From Melieria omissa (taxonomy: Eukaryota; Arthropoda; Insecta; Diptera; Ulidiidae): a stretch of DNA of 64,000 nt. The DNA lies in contig OZ020270.1 of assembly GCA_963971225.1 (NCBI GenBank), forward strand, positions 30,627,123 to 30,691,122, given 5' to 3'. The position numbers and the translations under genes are program-made. The notes beneath the pieces are model-generated. The model had not been told where the DNA came from, made no database searches, and worked only from the letters and a program-made list of their open reading frames with translations. Shown here in pieces: positions 53,346 to 64,000 of this stretch (its first letter is position 1; each line of letters begins with the position of its first letter).

Positions 53346-53790
53346 CAAGCATGTGAAAATATAAACAAATAATTTTACTTCGAACTCACCACGTAAAAAT
53401 ATTTGTAAACATTTTAAATTGATATCAACCACCAAATTATTAAATTAATCAAAGCATTGGCCAGCAAAAAGCCATACACCACAAACATTCGATTGCTGGT
53501 GACATTGCAGCAAAATGAATTACAACAAAAAAAGCATACACACAATAAACGACAACACCAACAACATTAGCGAATCCCGAATCATCTTCGTTGAAACGAC
53601 GATGACGATGCTTTGGTTCGTTGTTTACTCTTCGCTTGCGCTTCGACGAACAAGATCGCAAACTGTTGAGCGCGAGCAAATTTCCCGCTACCTATGCCTC
53701 CGCTCATCAAATGGCTGAACTACAAGGTTGTAGCACTAAGCAAATAAACACATAGAGGTGTCAACTCGCACAAATTTGCGTACCAGCGTA
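53346..53790. other. unassigned DNA left of the P-like relic
   Basis: No supported gene. Short open stretches on both strands (53449-53718) overlap each other and lack motifs. It contains many ACAACAAC-type runs. Confidence 0.45.
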
Positions 53791-54812
53791 GTAGGTCCCA
53801 AGATTCATTGAATACAGAGATTGCGCCTTCCGAGAGAAAATCAATTTTAAACCGCACCAGTGACGTCATCGGAGAATATGTAGGGTTTCCATCAGTACTT
53901 TTTAAATTCTTTTATTTTGAACTTGCTTTACTCTTTTGAGCAAATATATGGCTTTCTTTATACTTAAGCCCCTATATATACATATACTGACATAACAGTT
54001 TAATAGAAATTTGTATATCTTTACAAAATTAAATATAAATTCGTATAATTCGTTCATATAAATAACACAAATAAAACAAGTGAAATTCGGGAGGAAACCC
54101 TGCAATTCAATTCAGATTTCGTGCTTTGTTTTCATTGGTTGAAAATTTTGTATTCACAAATACTTCGTTTTTTGTAAATCGTGCCGCTTTTGCTTAATTG
54201 TTTTCATTGTTTCTTGTTAAAATAATTAAATAATTTTGAGTTTCAAAAGTCCTTGCTGTAAAAGTGCATGTAGTAAGAATATCGCGGAAAAATTTCAAAA
54301 ACAGAAAAAAAAGAAGAGAATCATGCGGTGTGCAGTGGGCCTGTGTACACAAAATATTGAAAAAAAGTACATGAGTGGTGAAGTGCTTTTCAAATGGAAT
54401 ATATATATATATGCATATATATGATTTAGATTGCGCAGTGCACTTCTTCCGGTTCCCCAAGGATGCAAGCCTTATACAGCGCTGAGTGAATTTCTGTGGC
54501 CGGGAGACTTATTTGAATGTTCAAACGGCAAGAGTTTGCTCGCTGCACTTCACCCAAAACGACTTCGAACGGCAAATACTCAATATTTATCGGTAAGGGT
54601 AAATTTACTGGAATTAAGGAGGGAATTGAAAATGGAAAAAATAATGAAGTAACAAATATTTAATTTTGCCCCACTGTGTTTCTCTCTCCAAAATTCAATC
54701 AACATTTTCAGCCAATAGGAAGCAATTTTGTATGACGTCACTGGTGCGGTTTCAAAATTATTTTCTCCTGGAAGGCGCAATCTTCTATTCAATGAATCTT
54801 GGTAGGTCCCAT
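53791..54812. repeat. inverted repeat of about 80 bp flanking a THAP exon
   Basis: 53791-53872 (GTAGGTCCCAAGATTCATTG through CACCAGTGACGTCAT) recurs inverted at about 54731-54812 with few differences. The enclosed DNA holds a possible small element (53881-54103, with AGGGTTTCC and GGAAACCCT ends) and the THAP exon. The motif GGTCCCATACGCACTTCGGC occurs again at 55231, so the repeat may belong to the P-like element or to a composite insertion. Confidence 0.65.
54324..54605 (+). pseudogene. THAP-domain exon of a P-element-like transposase
   Basis: MRCAVGLCTQNIEKK supplies the first two cysteines. A probable intron of about 60 bp follows (GTACATGAG to TTTAG). Then come VHFFRFPKDASLIQR, a stop where tryptophan is expected, VNFCGRE, and ARVCSLHFTQNDFER with the final CxxH pair. 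This is the C2CH THAP zinc finger, the DNA-binding domain of P-element transposases. A splice donor-like CGGTAAGG lies at the end (about 54591). Nonsense and frame changes make it inactive. Confidence 0.7.
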
Positions 54813-54967
54813 ACGCACTTCGGCTATTCGAACATAATCGCGATGACTTCGGCAAACTTTTCAATTCGAAGTCAGCTTTCATAATTTGCTTTATGTTGAT
54901 GTGGTCAGTCGCACATTAACTGTGCGCTGTGATGATGTTACTGTTGCTGTTATGCGCCTTGCTTTAA

Positions 54968-55220
54968 CCCTTATTCTCATACCCAAACTTACTAACGTCG
55001 TTTGGCACCCGGGGTACCCGGGTACCCATTTCATGCAATTTTTAAGTTTTCAATATTTTGTTAATTAAAAAGTGTTTATAAAATTTTGATATGATTTGTT
55101 CGCTTTTCACCTAAATAACGAGGATCCGGAAGGTAAAAAAAAAATTTTCATTATTTGTCAGTTTTTTTCACGAAAATACATCGCAGTGGGCACCCGGGTA
55201 CCCGGGTATGAGAATAAGGG
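54968..55220. mobile_element. short TTAA-flanked (piggyBac-type) MITE
   Basis: 253 bp between TTAA at 54964-54967 and 55221-55224. Inverted ends start CCCTTATTCTCATACCC (17 bp perfect). Just inside are CCCGGGTACCCGGGTACCC-type palindromic runs. Non-coding. It lies within the P-like relic. Confidence 0.85.
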
Positions 55221-55434
55221 TTAAGCGCAGCAGGTCCCATACGCACTTCGGCTAGCCGAAAATATTCGCAAAATTGTGTGCGTTGCCTTCACACGCAATG
55301 AAATAATCAACCACCAAAAAAGCCAACAAAAGCAACAACACAATTTCACTTGTTCGCGCTTTTTTTTGTGTGTATGTATACCTGTTTTCGTTGACGATCG
55401 CTTTCGCTTCAACAAATTTGCTGATGATGAAACT

Positions 55435-56265
55435 TCGACTGATGGACATATTTCTTGGTCGATTATTTGCAGGTTATATGAATTGGATAAAAACAATTCA
55501 ACCCGCCTTTTTCGCAAATTGACAACAAAGCATATTCATCCTAATTCATTTGAAAAAATGAAGGTTAAATAACGCAACTCAAATATTTAGCAATACTGTA
55601 TCTGTATAGCCATAAAATCGTTGGTTGAAAATGGCTGTTATAATGATTGCAAAGAAAAAGCTTTGCCCACAGCTATATTTATTGCAAAAATAAACAGACT
55701 TTTTGATTGTTTGAATAGCCATGTTCTTTTTGATAAAAATCCTTTCCGATCAGCTCTTCGTGAGGATAACAATATCCAAAACTATTTGAAGGAAATGAAA
55801 AACTATGTCAAAAGTTGTCAGTATCCTAAAACTGTATACTGTTGAAATGGTATAGTTTTATCACTTACTTCCGTTTTGTCTCTTTCACAAGATATCTGGG
55901 CGGAAAAATCCAATTTTATTTTATTATCAAGACTTAATCAAGACCCGCTTGAAAATCTTTTTTATTTGGTAAGAAAAAGCGGAGTTACAAACAATAATCC
56001 TTCACTTTTTGAGTTTGACCATATTCTTGCGATAATGATCTCAATGAAAATAATAGCATTTAAGGCAGGAACCTTCAATTGTGAACCAACTGACGAAGGC
56101 TCATTTATAATAATTGACAATAATACCAATTTGTTTGAAATTGACAATGAAACTTAAAATGCTATAAATCAAAAGTTCGGTGAAGAATTTTGCTTATCAA
56201 AGGATATATTTGATGCAGAAAAAGCGAATTCTTCAAATGCCTTAGGGATTATAAAAAATTAACAT
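55435..56265 (+). pseudogene. P-element-like transposase, C-terminal region
   Basis: Three open stretches in different frames: 55435-55572 (IICRLYELDKNN, FRKLTTKHIHPNSFEKMKV), 55621-55845 (ALPTAIFIAKINRLFDCLNS, NPFRSALRED) and 55876-56157 (LNQDPLENLFYLVRKSGVTNNNPS). These match, in order, blocks of P-element and THAP9 transposases. Stops and frame changes lie between them, with a stop at about 56155. No autonomous function; it pairs with the THAP exon at 54324. Confidence 0.78.
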
Positions 56266-56839
56266 ATGAGTGATGGTTCCCTTCGTTATTCCATATTATT
56301 TCATATTGATGTAAACTTTTGAAAAATTTGACTGTCATAACTACAAAAAGTTAATAAAAGATGAGCTTTGTGATTTACAAAGAAACGCAATGTTTATATT
56401 TTTCAAAAATTTCAACTATTTTAACAGTAGTTTAAAATTAAAAGCTCCAATCGACTAATTTTTTTTGTTTCAAAAATCTTTTACAACACATTTCATACGT
56501 TTTTTAAGGAAACCCCTCATTCCTCCAATATAAAAAAGCTTTTGTACAATTTGTGTGTTGCAAACGTAACAAAGTAGATGAATACAAAATGTGATTTTCA
56601 GAACCGTCTACTTGTTGGGAACATAAGCAATTTATATTAGATTACTTTTTAATAATTTTGCTAAGAAAAAATTGCACTTGATTAAGAGAGCAAATTGCAA
56701 GTAAAACGAAAAATAAGAGTAAAATAAAAATACTAAAGAACACATAAAATTACTATATAATATAAATTTTAAGGAAATGATAATAATAAATAATAATATG
56801 TTGCTGTTAATATATGAATTTTAAAAATTTATCGGTATG
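56266..56839. other. AT-rich DNA left of the young BEL element
   Basis: No gene. Probably the 3' part of the P-like relic up to about 56520, then unassigned AT-rich sequence up to the BEL target copy AATTT (56840-56844). Confidence 0.5.
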
Positions 56840-56844
56840 AATTT

Positions 56845-57359
56845 TGTTGCGGCCCCATGCCACAGCAGTAGGTGTCCTACAGGGACACATGTTCATCGTT
56901 TTCACGTTCACACATTTTCTTCGCTCTAAACTTTGTAGTAAATAACACACCATAATCACACCACTGTACAGTTACTAGCAACAACCACAATGCATCATCA
57001 TCGTTCTTGCCTTTGTCTTCGAAATGGTACCAATGTAGTGCTATGCAAAGCCTACAACTCACCACCACCACCACCACCCTCTCTTCGGTTCATTGTACTC
57101 ATTGGAAGCTGCAGCTAAACACAACAACACCATCCCACTTCGGTTCGTCATTGCGCTCAATGTATGAAGCTGACTCTTGACAGTCTATACAGTCCATTTT
57201 CGTCGTCGCACCTATACAGTCCACTTTTCATCGACACACCGCCACGGTTATTCATCGTAATTTTGTTAATAGTTAAGACTCAATAAAATCAAATTTTAAT
57301 TTACTGAGTGAAACTATTTATTTGGACACTGCGTTTGAAAAAAGCTTCAAGCGCCACCA
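56845..57359 (+). repeat. BEL no. 2 5' LTR
   Basis: TGTTGCGGCC to GCGCCACCA, 515 bp, with AATAAA at about 57282 as a likely poly(A) signal. Open frames inside it on the minus strand occur identically in both LTRs and are not genes. Confidence 0.9.
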
Positions 57360-57431
57360 TAATTTGGTCCTTCGAGCCGGATCTGGCTCCTAACAAAGTT
57401 TTCGGTTGTCGGTTTTCGGTTTTTTAATAAT

Positions 57432-60400
57432 ATGGACAAAGACGCTGATATTTTAAATTTTGAAATGGACACCCCCCAAACCCCTCCAATTGCAAGTGCA
57501 GCACCACGCAACATACATGTGAAGAGTCTGCAGCGTGACCAGCTTATCAAGCGACTTAAAACTGTATGCAGCGAAATTTCCGGAGGTGATAACCTCAACG
57601 AGGTGCAGCTGCAAGTAAAGCTGACCATGGTAGAGCGCTACTTCGATGCTTTCGAGACGCTGCAAACGCAACTGGAGGAGCTGGACGAGTCGCTAGTTTG
57701 CACAAATCATCGAGTGGAGTTCGAGTCTGCATATTTCGAAGCAAAATGTACCATCGTATCAAAGTTAGCGGTCACTCGTTCCAACACCACCGAAGCTGAT
57801 CACCTCAGCAGCACACGTGTCGTACCTTAGTCATCATCCCGAACGGCTCAGTTGCCAAAACTGCAACCCTCCAAATTCAGTTGGCGCCACGTGGAATGGC
57901 TTGACTTTTTCAACATGTTCGCAGCATTAGTGCACAACAACAACGACCTCACATCGATTGAGAAATTTCAATATCTTCGCTCGTGCCTTACTGACAATGC
58001 TGCTCGTCTCATACAGTCATTGGAAGTAACCTCAACCAATTATGAAAAGGCCATAGATCTTCTCGTCGCTCGTTATGACAACAAGCGCTTCATCTTCCAA
58101 TCCCACCTGAACAATATCTTCGAATTGCTTAAAATAAACAAGCCAAATCTCTCTTCGTTGCGCGAATTCATGGATGTCATCAACGCCAACATGCGCGCCA
58201 TGCCATCATTAGCATCCAGAAGCCAAATTGCTGATGCCATAATTTTGTACCTAATAACATCCAAGTTAGATGCAAACACACAAACAAAATGGGAAGAGGA
58301 AATCGCTTCCAAATGGGATCGTAGCAGTTCATCGGCATTGCAGTTGCCATCATGGGATGACTTGGCCGATTTCCTCGAACGTCGGTGCCAGGCATTTCAC
58401 ATCATCGAAGTCAACCGAGCCCCCACACAACTCCTCGCTCACAACCAAAAAGTACATTCGTCGAAAACATCACCACACAAACACCAACAACTATCATTCG
58501 TCGCTGCGGACACCAGTGCAAGGTGCACATTTTGTGAACACAGCCCACCGCACAACCCCTTCGCCTGTGAAAAATTTATCAAGTTGGACCCATATAAGCG
58601 GTACAGTTTGGTCAAAACACTCAAGCTGTGCCTCAATTGCTTACGCCAAGGTCACACCTCCAGCAATTGTCCATCTCTTCGCCGCTGTCAACATTGTAGA
58701 GTAAGTCACCACACTCTGCTTCATCGTTCAGGCGCCATCGAACACGATCCTACCAACAACATCACCGGAGAAACGCAGGAGAGAAAGCCAACTGTGCTGC
58801 AGGTACATAAAGCAAATACAGAAGTCGTTCTCGCCACTGCACTCGTACGCCTACATAATGTGGGTGGCTCTTCCATCATCGCACGAGCACTGCTAGACTC
58901 AGGCTCCCAACTCCACTTTGTCACTGAGCGCATTGCTCAGCATCTTCGTCTCTCTCGTACTAAGCACAACATTGAAGTCACCGGCATCGGCTCCACAACA
59001 ACAAAAGCACAGCAGCTGTCTTCGCGTTCTCTTCAATCTTCAAGGCCATTGTCGATCACGACATGCCAACCAACTCATCGCATCGACATAAGTAAATGGA
59101 ACATCCCAAAAAATATCACACTGGCTGATGAAGATTTTTATCAACCGGGTGCAATCGACTGCCTTCTCGGAGCGAGTTTGTTTTATGAATTATTGCTGGT
59201 AGGCCAAATAAAGTTACACCACAACTTGCCTACGTTTCAAAAAACAAAGTTGGGTTGGATAGTGTCAGGCGCAGTCCAACCACCACCAAGTCTATCATCG
59301 TCGTTGTCTTCGTTACCATTATCATCGTTGTCATCATCGTGCCCATACAAATCGTTCACTACAGTATCTGAAGAGCCACTGCTGAATACACTAATGGAGA
59401 AGTTTTGGAAACTAGACGATCATCACAATAATTCATCACCAATATTTTCGGCCGAAGAGCAATATTGTGAAGACTTTTTTAAGGCTACAACGAAAAAATG
59501 TCCCACCAGTAACAAATTTATCGTCCGTTTGCCATTTAACGAGAGTCCTCAGTCCTTAGGGCAATCCTTCGACATCGCCTACAAAAGATTAGTTTCATTG
59601 GAAAACAAAATACATCGCAATAACACACTTAAACACCAGTATCATCAATTCATCGACGAGTATTTCAACATGGGTCATATGGGACTCACAGAAAACGACC
59701 ACTGTGCTCAACATTTCATCCCTCATCACGCTGTCACCAAATTGGACTCCTCGACCACAAAGCTTCGTGTGGTTTTTGATGCCTCGAGCCATACTTCCAA
59801 TGACAAATCACTCAACAGTATTCTTCGCGTTGGGCCTACTCTTCAAGATGACATCTTTACAATTCTCATCCGATTCAGGACACATAAGTACGTGCTGATG
59901 GCAGATATTGCCAAAATGTATCGGCAGATCCTCGTAGATGAAGACGACGCTAAGTGGCAGTGCATCCTGTGGAGAGACTTGCCTCACAAGCCCGTAAGAA
60001 AGTTTCAGTTACGAACAGTCACATATGGCACAAGTTGTGCGCCATATTTAGCAGTAAAATGCTTACGGCAATTAGCTGAAAATGAAGCCGCAGCATTTCC
60101 TATTGGGTCTGCAGTCACTTTAAGAGATTTTTATGTGGATAATCTCATGACTGGCGGGTCCACGATTGAAGAAGTCATCGAAATAAAACACCAAGTTGTC
60201 GAACTGCTCAATCGGGGTGGTTTCCCTCTTCGCAAATTTGCTTCAAACAGCATGACTGTCATCGCAGATGTGCCGCAATCGGATCGGGAGGAAATTGTGC
60301 ATCTCAATGACGCAGACTATATCAAGGCATTGGGCCTTCGATGGTCACCTTCACATGACTATTTCCTTTTCGCATACCATCCTCCTTCGTCAACAAAACC

Positions 60401-62696
60401 AACAAAACGAACGATTTTATCGCATATATTCAGTTTCTTCGACCCACTTGGATTGATAAATCCCATCATCGTATCGTGCAAAATCTTAATGCAGGACTTG
60501 TGGAAATTAAATGTGCAGTGGGATGAAAGTGTTCCACAAGACGTCTTCACCAAATGGAATGAACTCCAACACCAATTCTCGCTCATCGAAAACATCGAAG
60601 TCGCAAGGTATGTGCCATTTAACACAAGCACTGAATTTCATGCCTTTGCAGATGCTAGCACCAAAGCATACGGCGCTTGCATTTATAGTACATGGTTACC
60701 AGAAGTCAAGACACAGTGAGCTCGTCACTTTTATGCACCAAATCACGCGTTGCAGCAACCAAACCAGTCACTCTGCCTCGACTTGAATTGTGCGCCATAT
60801 TACTGCTAGCAGAGCTTCTACACTCCGTAGTGCAGACATTCAACCCCAACCCAAACAACATTCACTGCTGGTCAGACTCAACCATCGGGCTGTGTTGGGT
60901 TCAAGGCGAGCCATCCCGATGGACAGTTTTCGTGGGAAACAGAGTCACTAAAATTCAGCAGTTCACCAAGAATTATCAGTGGCATCATGTCCCATCAGGC
61001 GACAACCCGGCCGATCTTGTTTCGCGGGGCGCTAACGTTACTGACCTCATCAACAACAGTCTTTGGTTTCAAGGCCCTGCATTTCTTTCTTCACCACCAC
61101 ATCAGTGGCCCACATCATCGACACCACACCCGAAAGACGTACCCGAAAAGCGGCGACAATGTAGTGCACTGCTGGCTAGCCAGCCCAGCGACATTTTCGC
61201 CGCTCACAAGTACATCAACAACTACAACAAATTTCTTCGTATATTCACGTACGTAAGACGATTTGCATATCAAAGGCAACCAAATGCTGACAGCACTTCC
61301 GCGTCACCAATCACATCAGAAGACATCGACGCAACCCTAACAATGGTTTGTCGTGTAATTCAACGAATTTATTTTCATGACGAATACACGAAAATTAGCA
61401 ACCATCAAGTTATCAATCGGTCCTCGAAGTTGCTTCAACTTGCGCCATTCATGCATAATCACGTTATCAGAGTAGGCGGAAGGTTAAAAAATTCTTCGTT
61501 GGATTTCAATAGCAAACACCCCATTGTGCTACCACACTCTCACCCATTTGTACACACTCTCATTGCACATCATCATCGACAGCACCTGCACGCTGGAGCG
61601 CAGACACTACAAAATATTCTTCGTGATAAGTGTTGGATCATTGGCGCGCGTAAAGTCATTCGTCAAGTCATTCACCACTGCATTATCTGCTATCGTCTTC
61701 GGCCGATCATTGCCGAGCAGGTAATGGGAGCGCTGCCCGCTCATCGCATTACAGCCTCATTGCCCTTCGATATCACAGGCGTTGATTTTTGGGGACCACT
61801 CTTCGTTACTCAACAAATTCGTGGTAGACCACCAATAAAGGTTTACATTGCCGTCTTCGTTTGTTTTTCAACAAAGGCTGTCCATCTGGAAGTCGTTCCA
61901 GACTTGTCGACGCCTGCATTCATCGCTGCGCTCAAACGATTCTTTGCTCGACGAGGCAAGTCTCGTCTCATGTACTCGGACAACGCAACCAACTTCGTCG
62001 GGGCTAATCGAGAGCTTCGTGAATTACTGCACACATTTGTTACACAACAGCACATTGAGGCGGTAGAGGAATTCTGTCGCAATGAATCGCGTACAATGGA
62101 AGTTCATCCCGCCCCGCTCACCACACTTCGGCGGCTTATGGGAGAGTGCCGTGAAGCTAAGCAAAGACTATCTTCGTCGCTCGATTGGCACACACATTTT
62201 GTCGCTGGATGAACTACACACGGTCGTCTGTCAAGCGGAAGCAATTGTCAACAGTCGTCCACTGACACCATTGTCGAACGATCCTGATGACCTCCGACCC
62301 CTAACCCCAGCACATTTTCTCGTCGGTCGCACACTAACCACCATTCCAGAGCCATCGTCATCGAAAATAACCTTATTGAAACGTTATCAAATTGTCCAAC
62401 AGATCCAACAACAATTCTGGCTGCGCTGGCACCGAGAGTACCTTGCGGAACTTCAACATAGATCGAAATGGTCCACAGTTCATCCAAACATCAAAGAGGG
62501 CGACTTGGTACTGGTAAAAGACGAACTCACTGCACCTCTCAAATGGCCAATGGGACGTGTGGTTGAGACGAAACCAGGAAACGACGGCAAGGTCAGAGTT
62601 GTTGTGGTGAAGACTGCAGACAAACTTTGCACACGTGCGATCACAAAAATTTGCAAACTCCCAATTGAAACCCTGTCATCTGCACAAACTGATTGA
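57432..62696 (+). pseudogene. gag-pol: BEL no. 2 gag-pol polyprotein, broken
   Basis: Starts MDKDADILNFEMD at 57432. Gag core is at about 57860-58400 (LPKLQPSKFSWRHVEWLDF), zinc knuckles at 58525-58730 (CTFCEHSPPHNPFAC, CLNCLRQGHTSSNC). Protease: ALLDSGSQLHFV at about 58890. RT: LRVVFDASSHTSND, LMADIAKMYRQI, and DFYVDNLMTGG at about 60130, with asparagine where the second catalytic aspartate belongs. RNase H: FADASTKAYGACIY, PRLELCAILL, CWSDSTIGL. Integrase: HCIICYRLRP, GVDFWGP, YSDNATNFVGA, and PHFGGLWESAVK with the glutamate. Lesions: in-frame TAG at 57828-57830, a frame change near 60700 and another near 62080. Confidence 0.9.
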
Positions 62697-62721
62697 AAGA
62701 AGAACTTTCAAGGGGGGAGTA

Positions 62722-63236
62722 TGTTGCGGCCCCATGCCACAGCAGTAGGTGTCCTACAGGGACACATGTTCATCGTTTTCACGTTCACACATTTTCTTCG
62801 CTCTAAACTTTGTAGTAAATAACACACCATAATCACACCACTGTACAGTTACTAGCAACAACCACAATGCATCATCATCGTTCTTGCCTTTGTCTTCGAA
62901 ATGGTACCAATGTAGTGCTATGCAAAGCCTACAACTCACCACCACCACCACCACCCTCTCTTCGGTTCATTGTACTCATTGGAAGCTGCAGCTAAACACA
63001 ACAACACCATCCCACTTCGGTTCGTCATTGCGCTCAATGTATGAAGCTGACTCTTGACAGTCTATACAGTCCATTTTCGTCGTCGCACCTATACAGTCCA
63101 CTTTTCATCGACACACCGCCACGGTTATTCATCGTAATTTTGTTAATAGTTAAGACTCAATAAAATCAAATTTTAATTTACTGAGTGAAACTATTTATTT
63201 GGACACTGCGCTTGAAAAAAGCTTCAAGCGCCTCCA
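62722..63236 (+). repeat. BEL no. 2 3' LTR
   Basis: 515 bp, matching 56845-57359 except for C instead of T in the GCG(C/T)TTGAAA stretch and T instead of A in the terminal GCC(T/A)CCA. Confidence 0.9.
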
Positions 63237-63241
63237 AATTT

Positions 63242-64000
63242 TATTAGGCCAGAAGGCAACGTAGCCTACAAGAATGCCAACATTGCACAGCAGAAATTCA
63301 TGGTTTTAGTTTTTTTTCAATAGGAACGCACACTCTACTTTACGCCTTTGCGAGTTCACATGGTTCATTATTCATAGCAGAACCAAAAGCCATGGAAATT
63401 CAATTTGCTTTTTATCTTGTGCAGTTGCTCGTATTGTTTTCATTCACCTCAGTGCATACACAACCCTGCAAGACAGGTACCGGTTAGATAACCAGTCATC
63501 TAATTGGTAGTACTGTGAAAGTTTCAGTCACCGCTTGTTCTGGAGTTTCTATCACTTTTTTAAGGGCGATGGGAAAAAAATGACTGAAACTCATGTATAC
63601 ATGTGATCTTTTATCCCATTCTCACACATTTGTTTGCCAACATATTTCAGACATATGCTTATCTCGCTCACTCTCGTTAGCAGTGCTAGGTATATAACCG
63701 GTAAAATACCCGAAAGTTTTCCCAAATGAGTAACGTAAGTATCGGTTATAGGTAACATATAAACCAGTCACTCTCGTTAGCAGTACTGGGTATATAACCG
63801 GTAAAATACCCGAAAGTTTTCCCCAAATGAGTAACGTAAATATCGGTTATAGGTAACGTATAAACCAGTCACCTCTACCAAATATTTTAGCTACTGCTTT
63901 CGGTTAAATAACCGGTGCCGTTACAAATAAAATAACTAAACGATTTGTTTTTAATTCAAAAAATGCTTTATTTATCTTATTTAATTTTGGAGCATTTTTG
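63242..64000. other. right flank, no gene seen
   Basis: AT-rich DNA without a supported gene. A 100-bp unit starting CACTCTCGTTAGCAGT is directly duplicated at 63669-63768 and 63769-63868. Motifs of the type ACCGGTTA / TAACCGGT recur at about 63480, 63698, 63796 and 63911 in both orientations, hinting at an inverted-repeat element that runs off the right edge. Confidence 0.5.

Larger units (their letters stand above)
56845..63236 (+). mobile_element. BEL/Pao LTR retrotransposon no. 2, full length and young
   Basis: A 6.4-kb element with 515-bp LTRs and a 5-bp target duplication, AATTT (56840-56844 and 63237-63241). The LTRs differ by eye at only two positions. The internal region encodes one gag-pol frame on the plus strand, with a purine tract AAGGGGGGAGTA before the 3' LTR. 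After the 5' LTR the text TTTGGTCCTTCGAGCCGGAT is typical of BEL/Pao elements at the primer-binding region. Despite its youth, the polyprotein has one stop, two frameshifts and an altered RT active site. Confidence 0.92.

Noticed and set aside
53515..53718. Small secreted or nuclear host protein
   Set aside because: Both strands are open with simple ACA-rich composition; no domain, no splice context.
56877..57077. Minus-strand 66-codon open frame present twice (also 62754-62954)
   Set aside because: It lies inside the BEL LTR and is duplicated only because the LTRs are. Low-complexity start from a CCACCA run.

Overview
This window looks like insect nuclear DNA, probably from a higher fly (Diptera). 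The evidence is an AT-rich background, gypsy-type errantiviruses with env, BEL/Pao, LOA-clade and R1-clade retrotransposons, a Transib, mariners, hAT and P-like relics, piggyBac-type TTAA elements and a tRNA-derived SINE. I found no convincing host gene, rRNA, functional tRNA or CRISPR. It reads as a nested transposon graveyard, possibly heterochromatin. The species call is inference.

Layout. 1-5990: a minus-strand BEL/Pao element cut by the left edge and split by a hAT MITE (1325-2270) with a perfect 8-bp target duplication. 6008-11350: a minus-strand hAT transposase relic, itself split by a MADF-bearing inverted-repeat element (about 6480-7000) and by a complete Transib (7074-10822). The Transib has an uninterrupted 660-codon transposase frame, termini equal to the V(D)J heptamer CACAGTG, and a CGGCG target duplication. 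11350-13903: AT-rich DNA, a foldback element, and a second hAT MITE copy holding a TTAA element (13051-13783).

13904-52120 is dominated by a tandem duplication of a unit of about 7.2 kb. Copy A is 15207-22369; copy B is 28728-50908 and is inflated by later insertions. Each unit holds the LTR and leader of an old errantivirus, a long array of degenerate non-coding repeats with a TTAA element, a truncated mariner, and gag-protease of the same old errantivirus. Mariner copies M1, M2 and M3 sit at the unit boundaries. Insertions present in only one copy have matching empty sites in the other. They are a LOA-clade retrotransposon in M2 (23536-28574), a SINE (31626-31967), a hAT MITE (32461-33606), and a full errantivirus with both LTRs (35570-48839) that itself carries an R1-clade element in env and a SINE in integrase.

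50909-56840: the third mariner copy with a 5'-truncated non-LTR insert, unassigned DNA, another fragment of the array repeat, and a P-element/THAP-type transposase relic containing a TTAA MITE. 56845-63236: a very young BEL/Pao element (515-bp LTRs with two differences by eye) whose pol is nevertheless broken and whose RT motif reads YVDN. 63237-64000: flanking DNA with a 100-bp direct duplication.

Functionally, the Transib transposase frame is the only long one that looks undamaged. The LOA, R1, BEL and errantivirus proteins all carry stops or frameshifts. Two elements carry tandem arrays of short hairpins with compensatory changes in their 5' leaders, which is the least conventional signal in the window.
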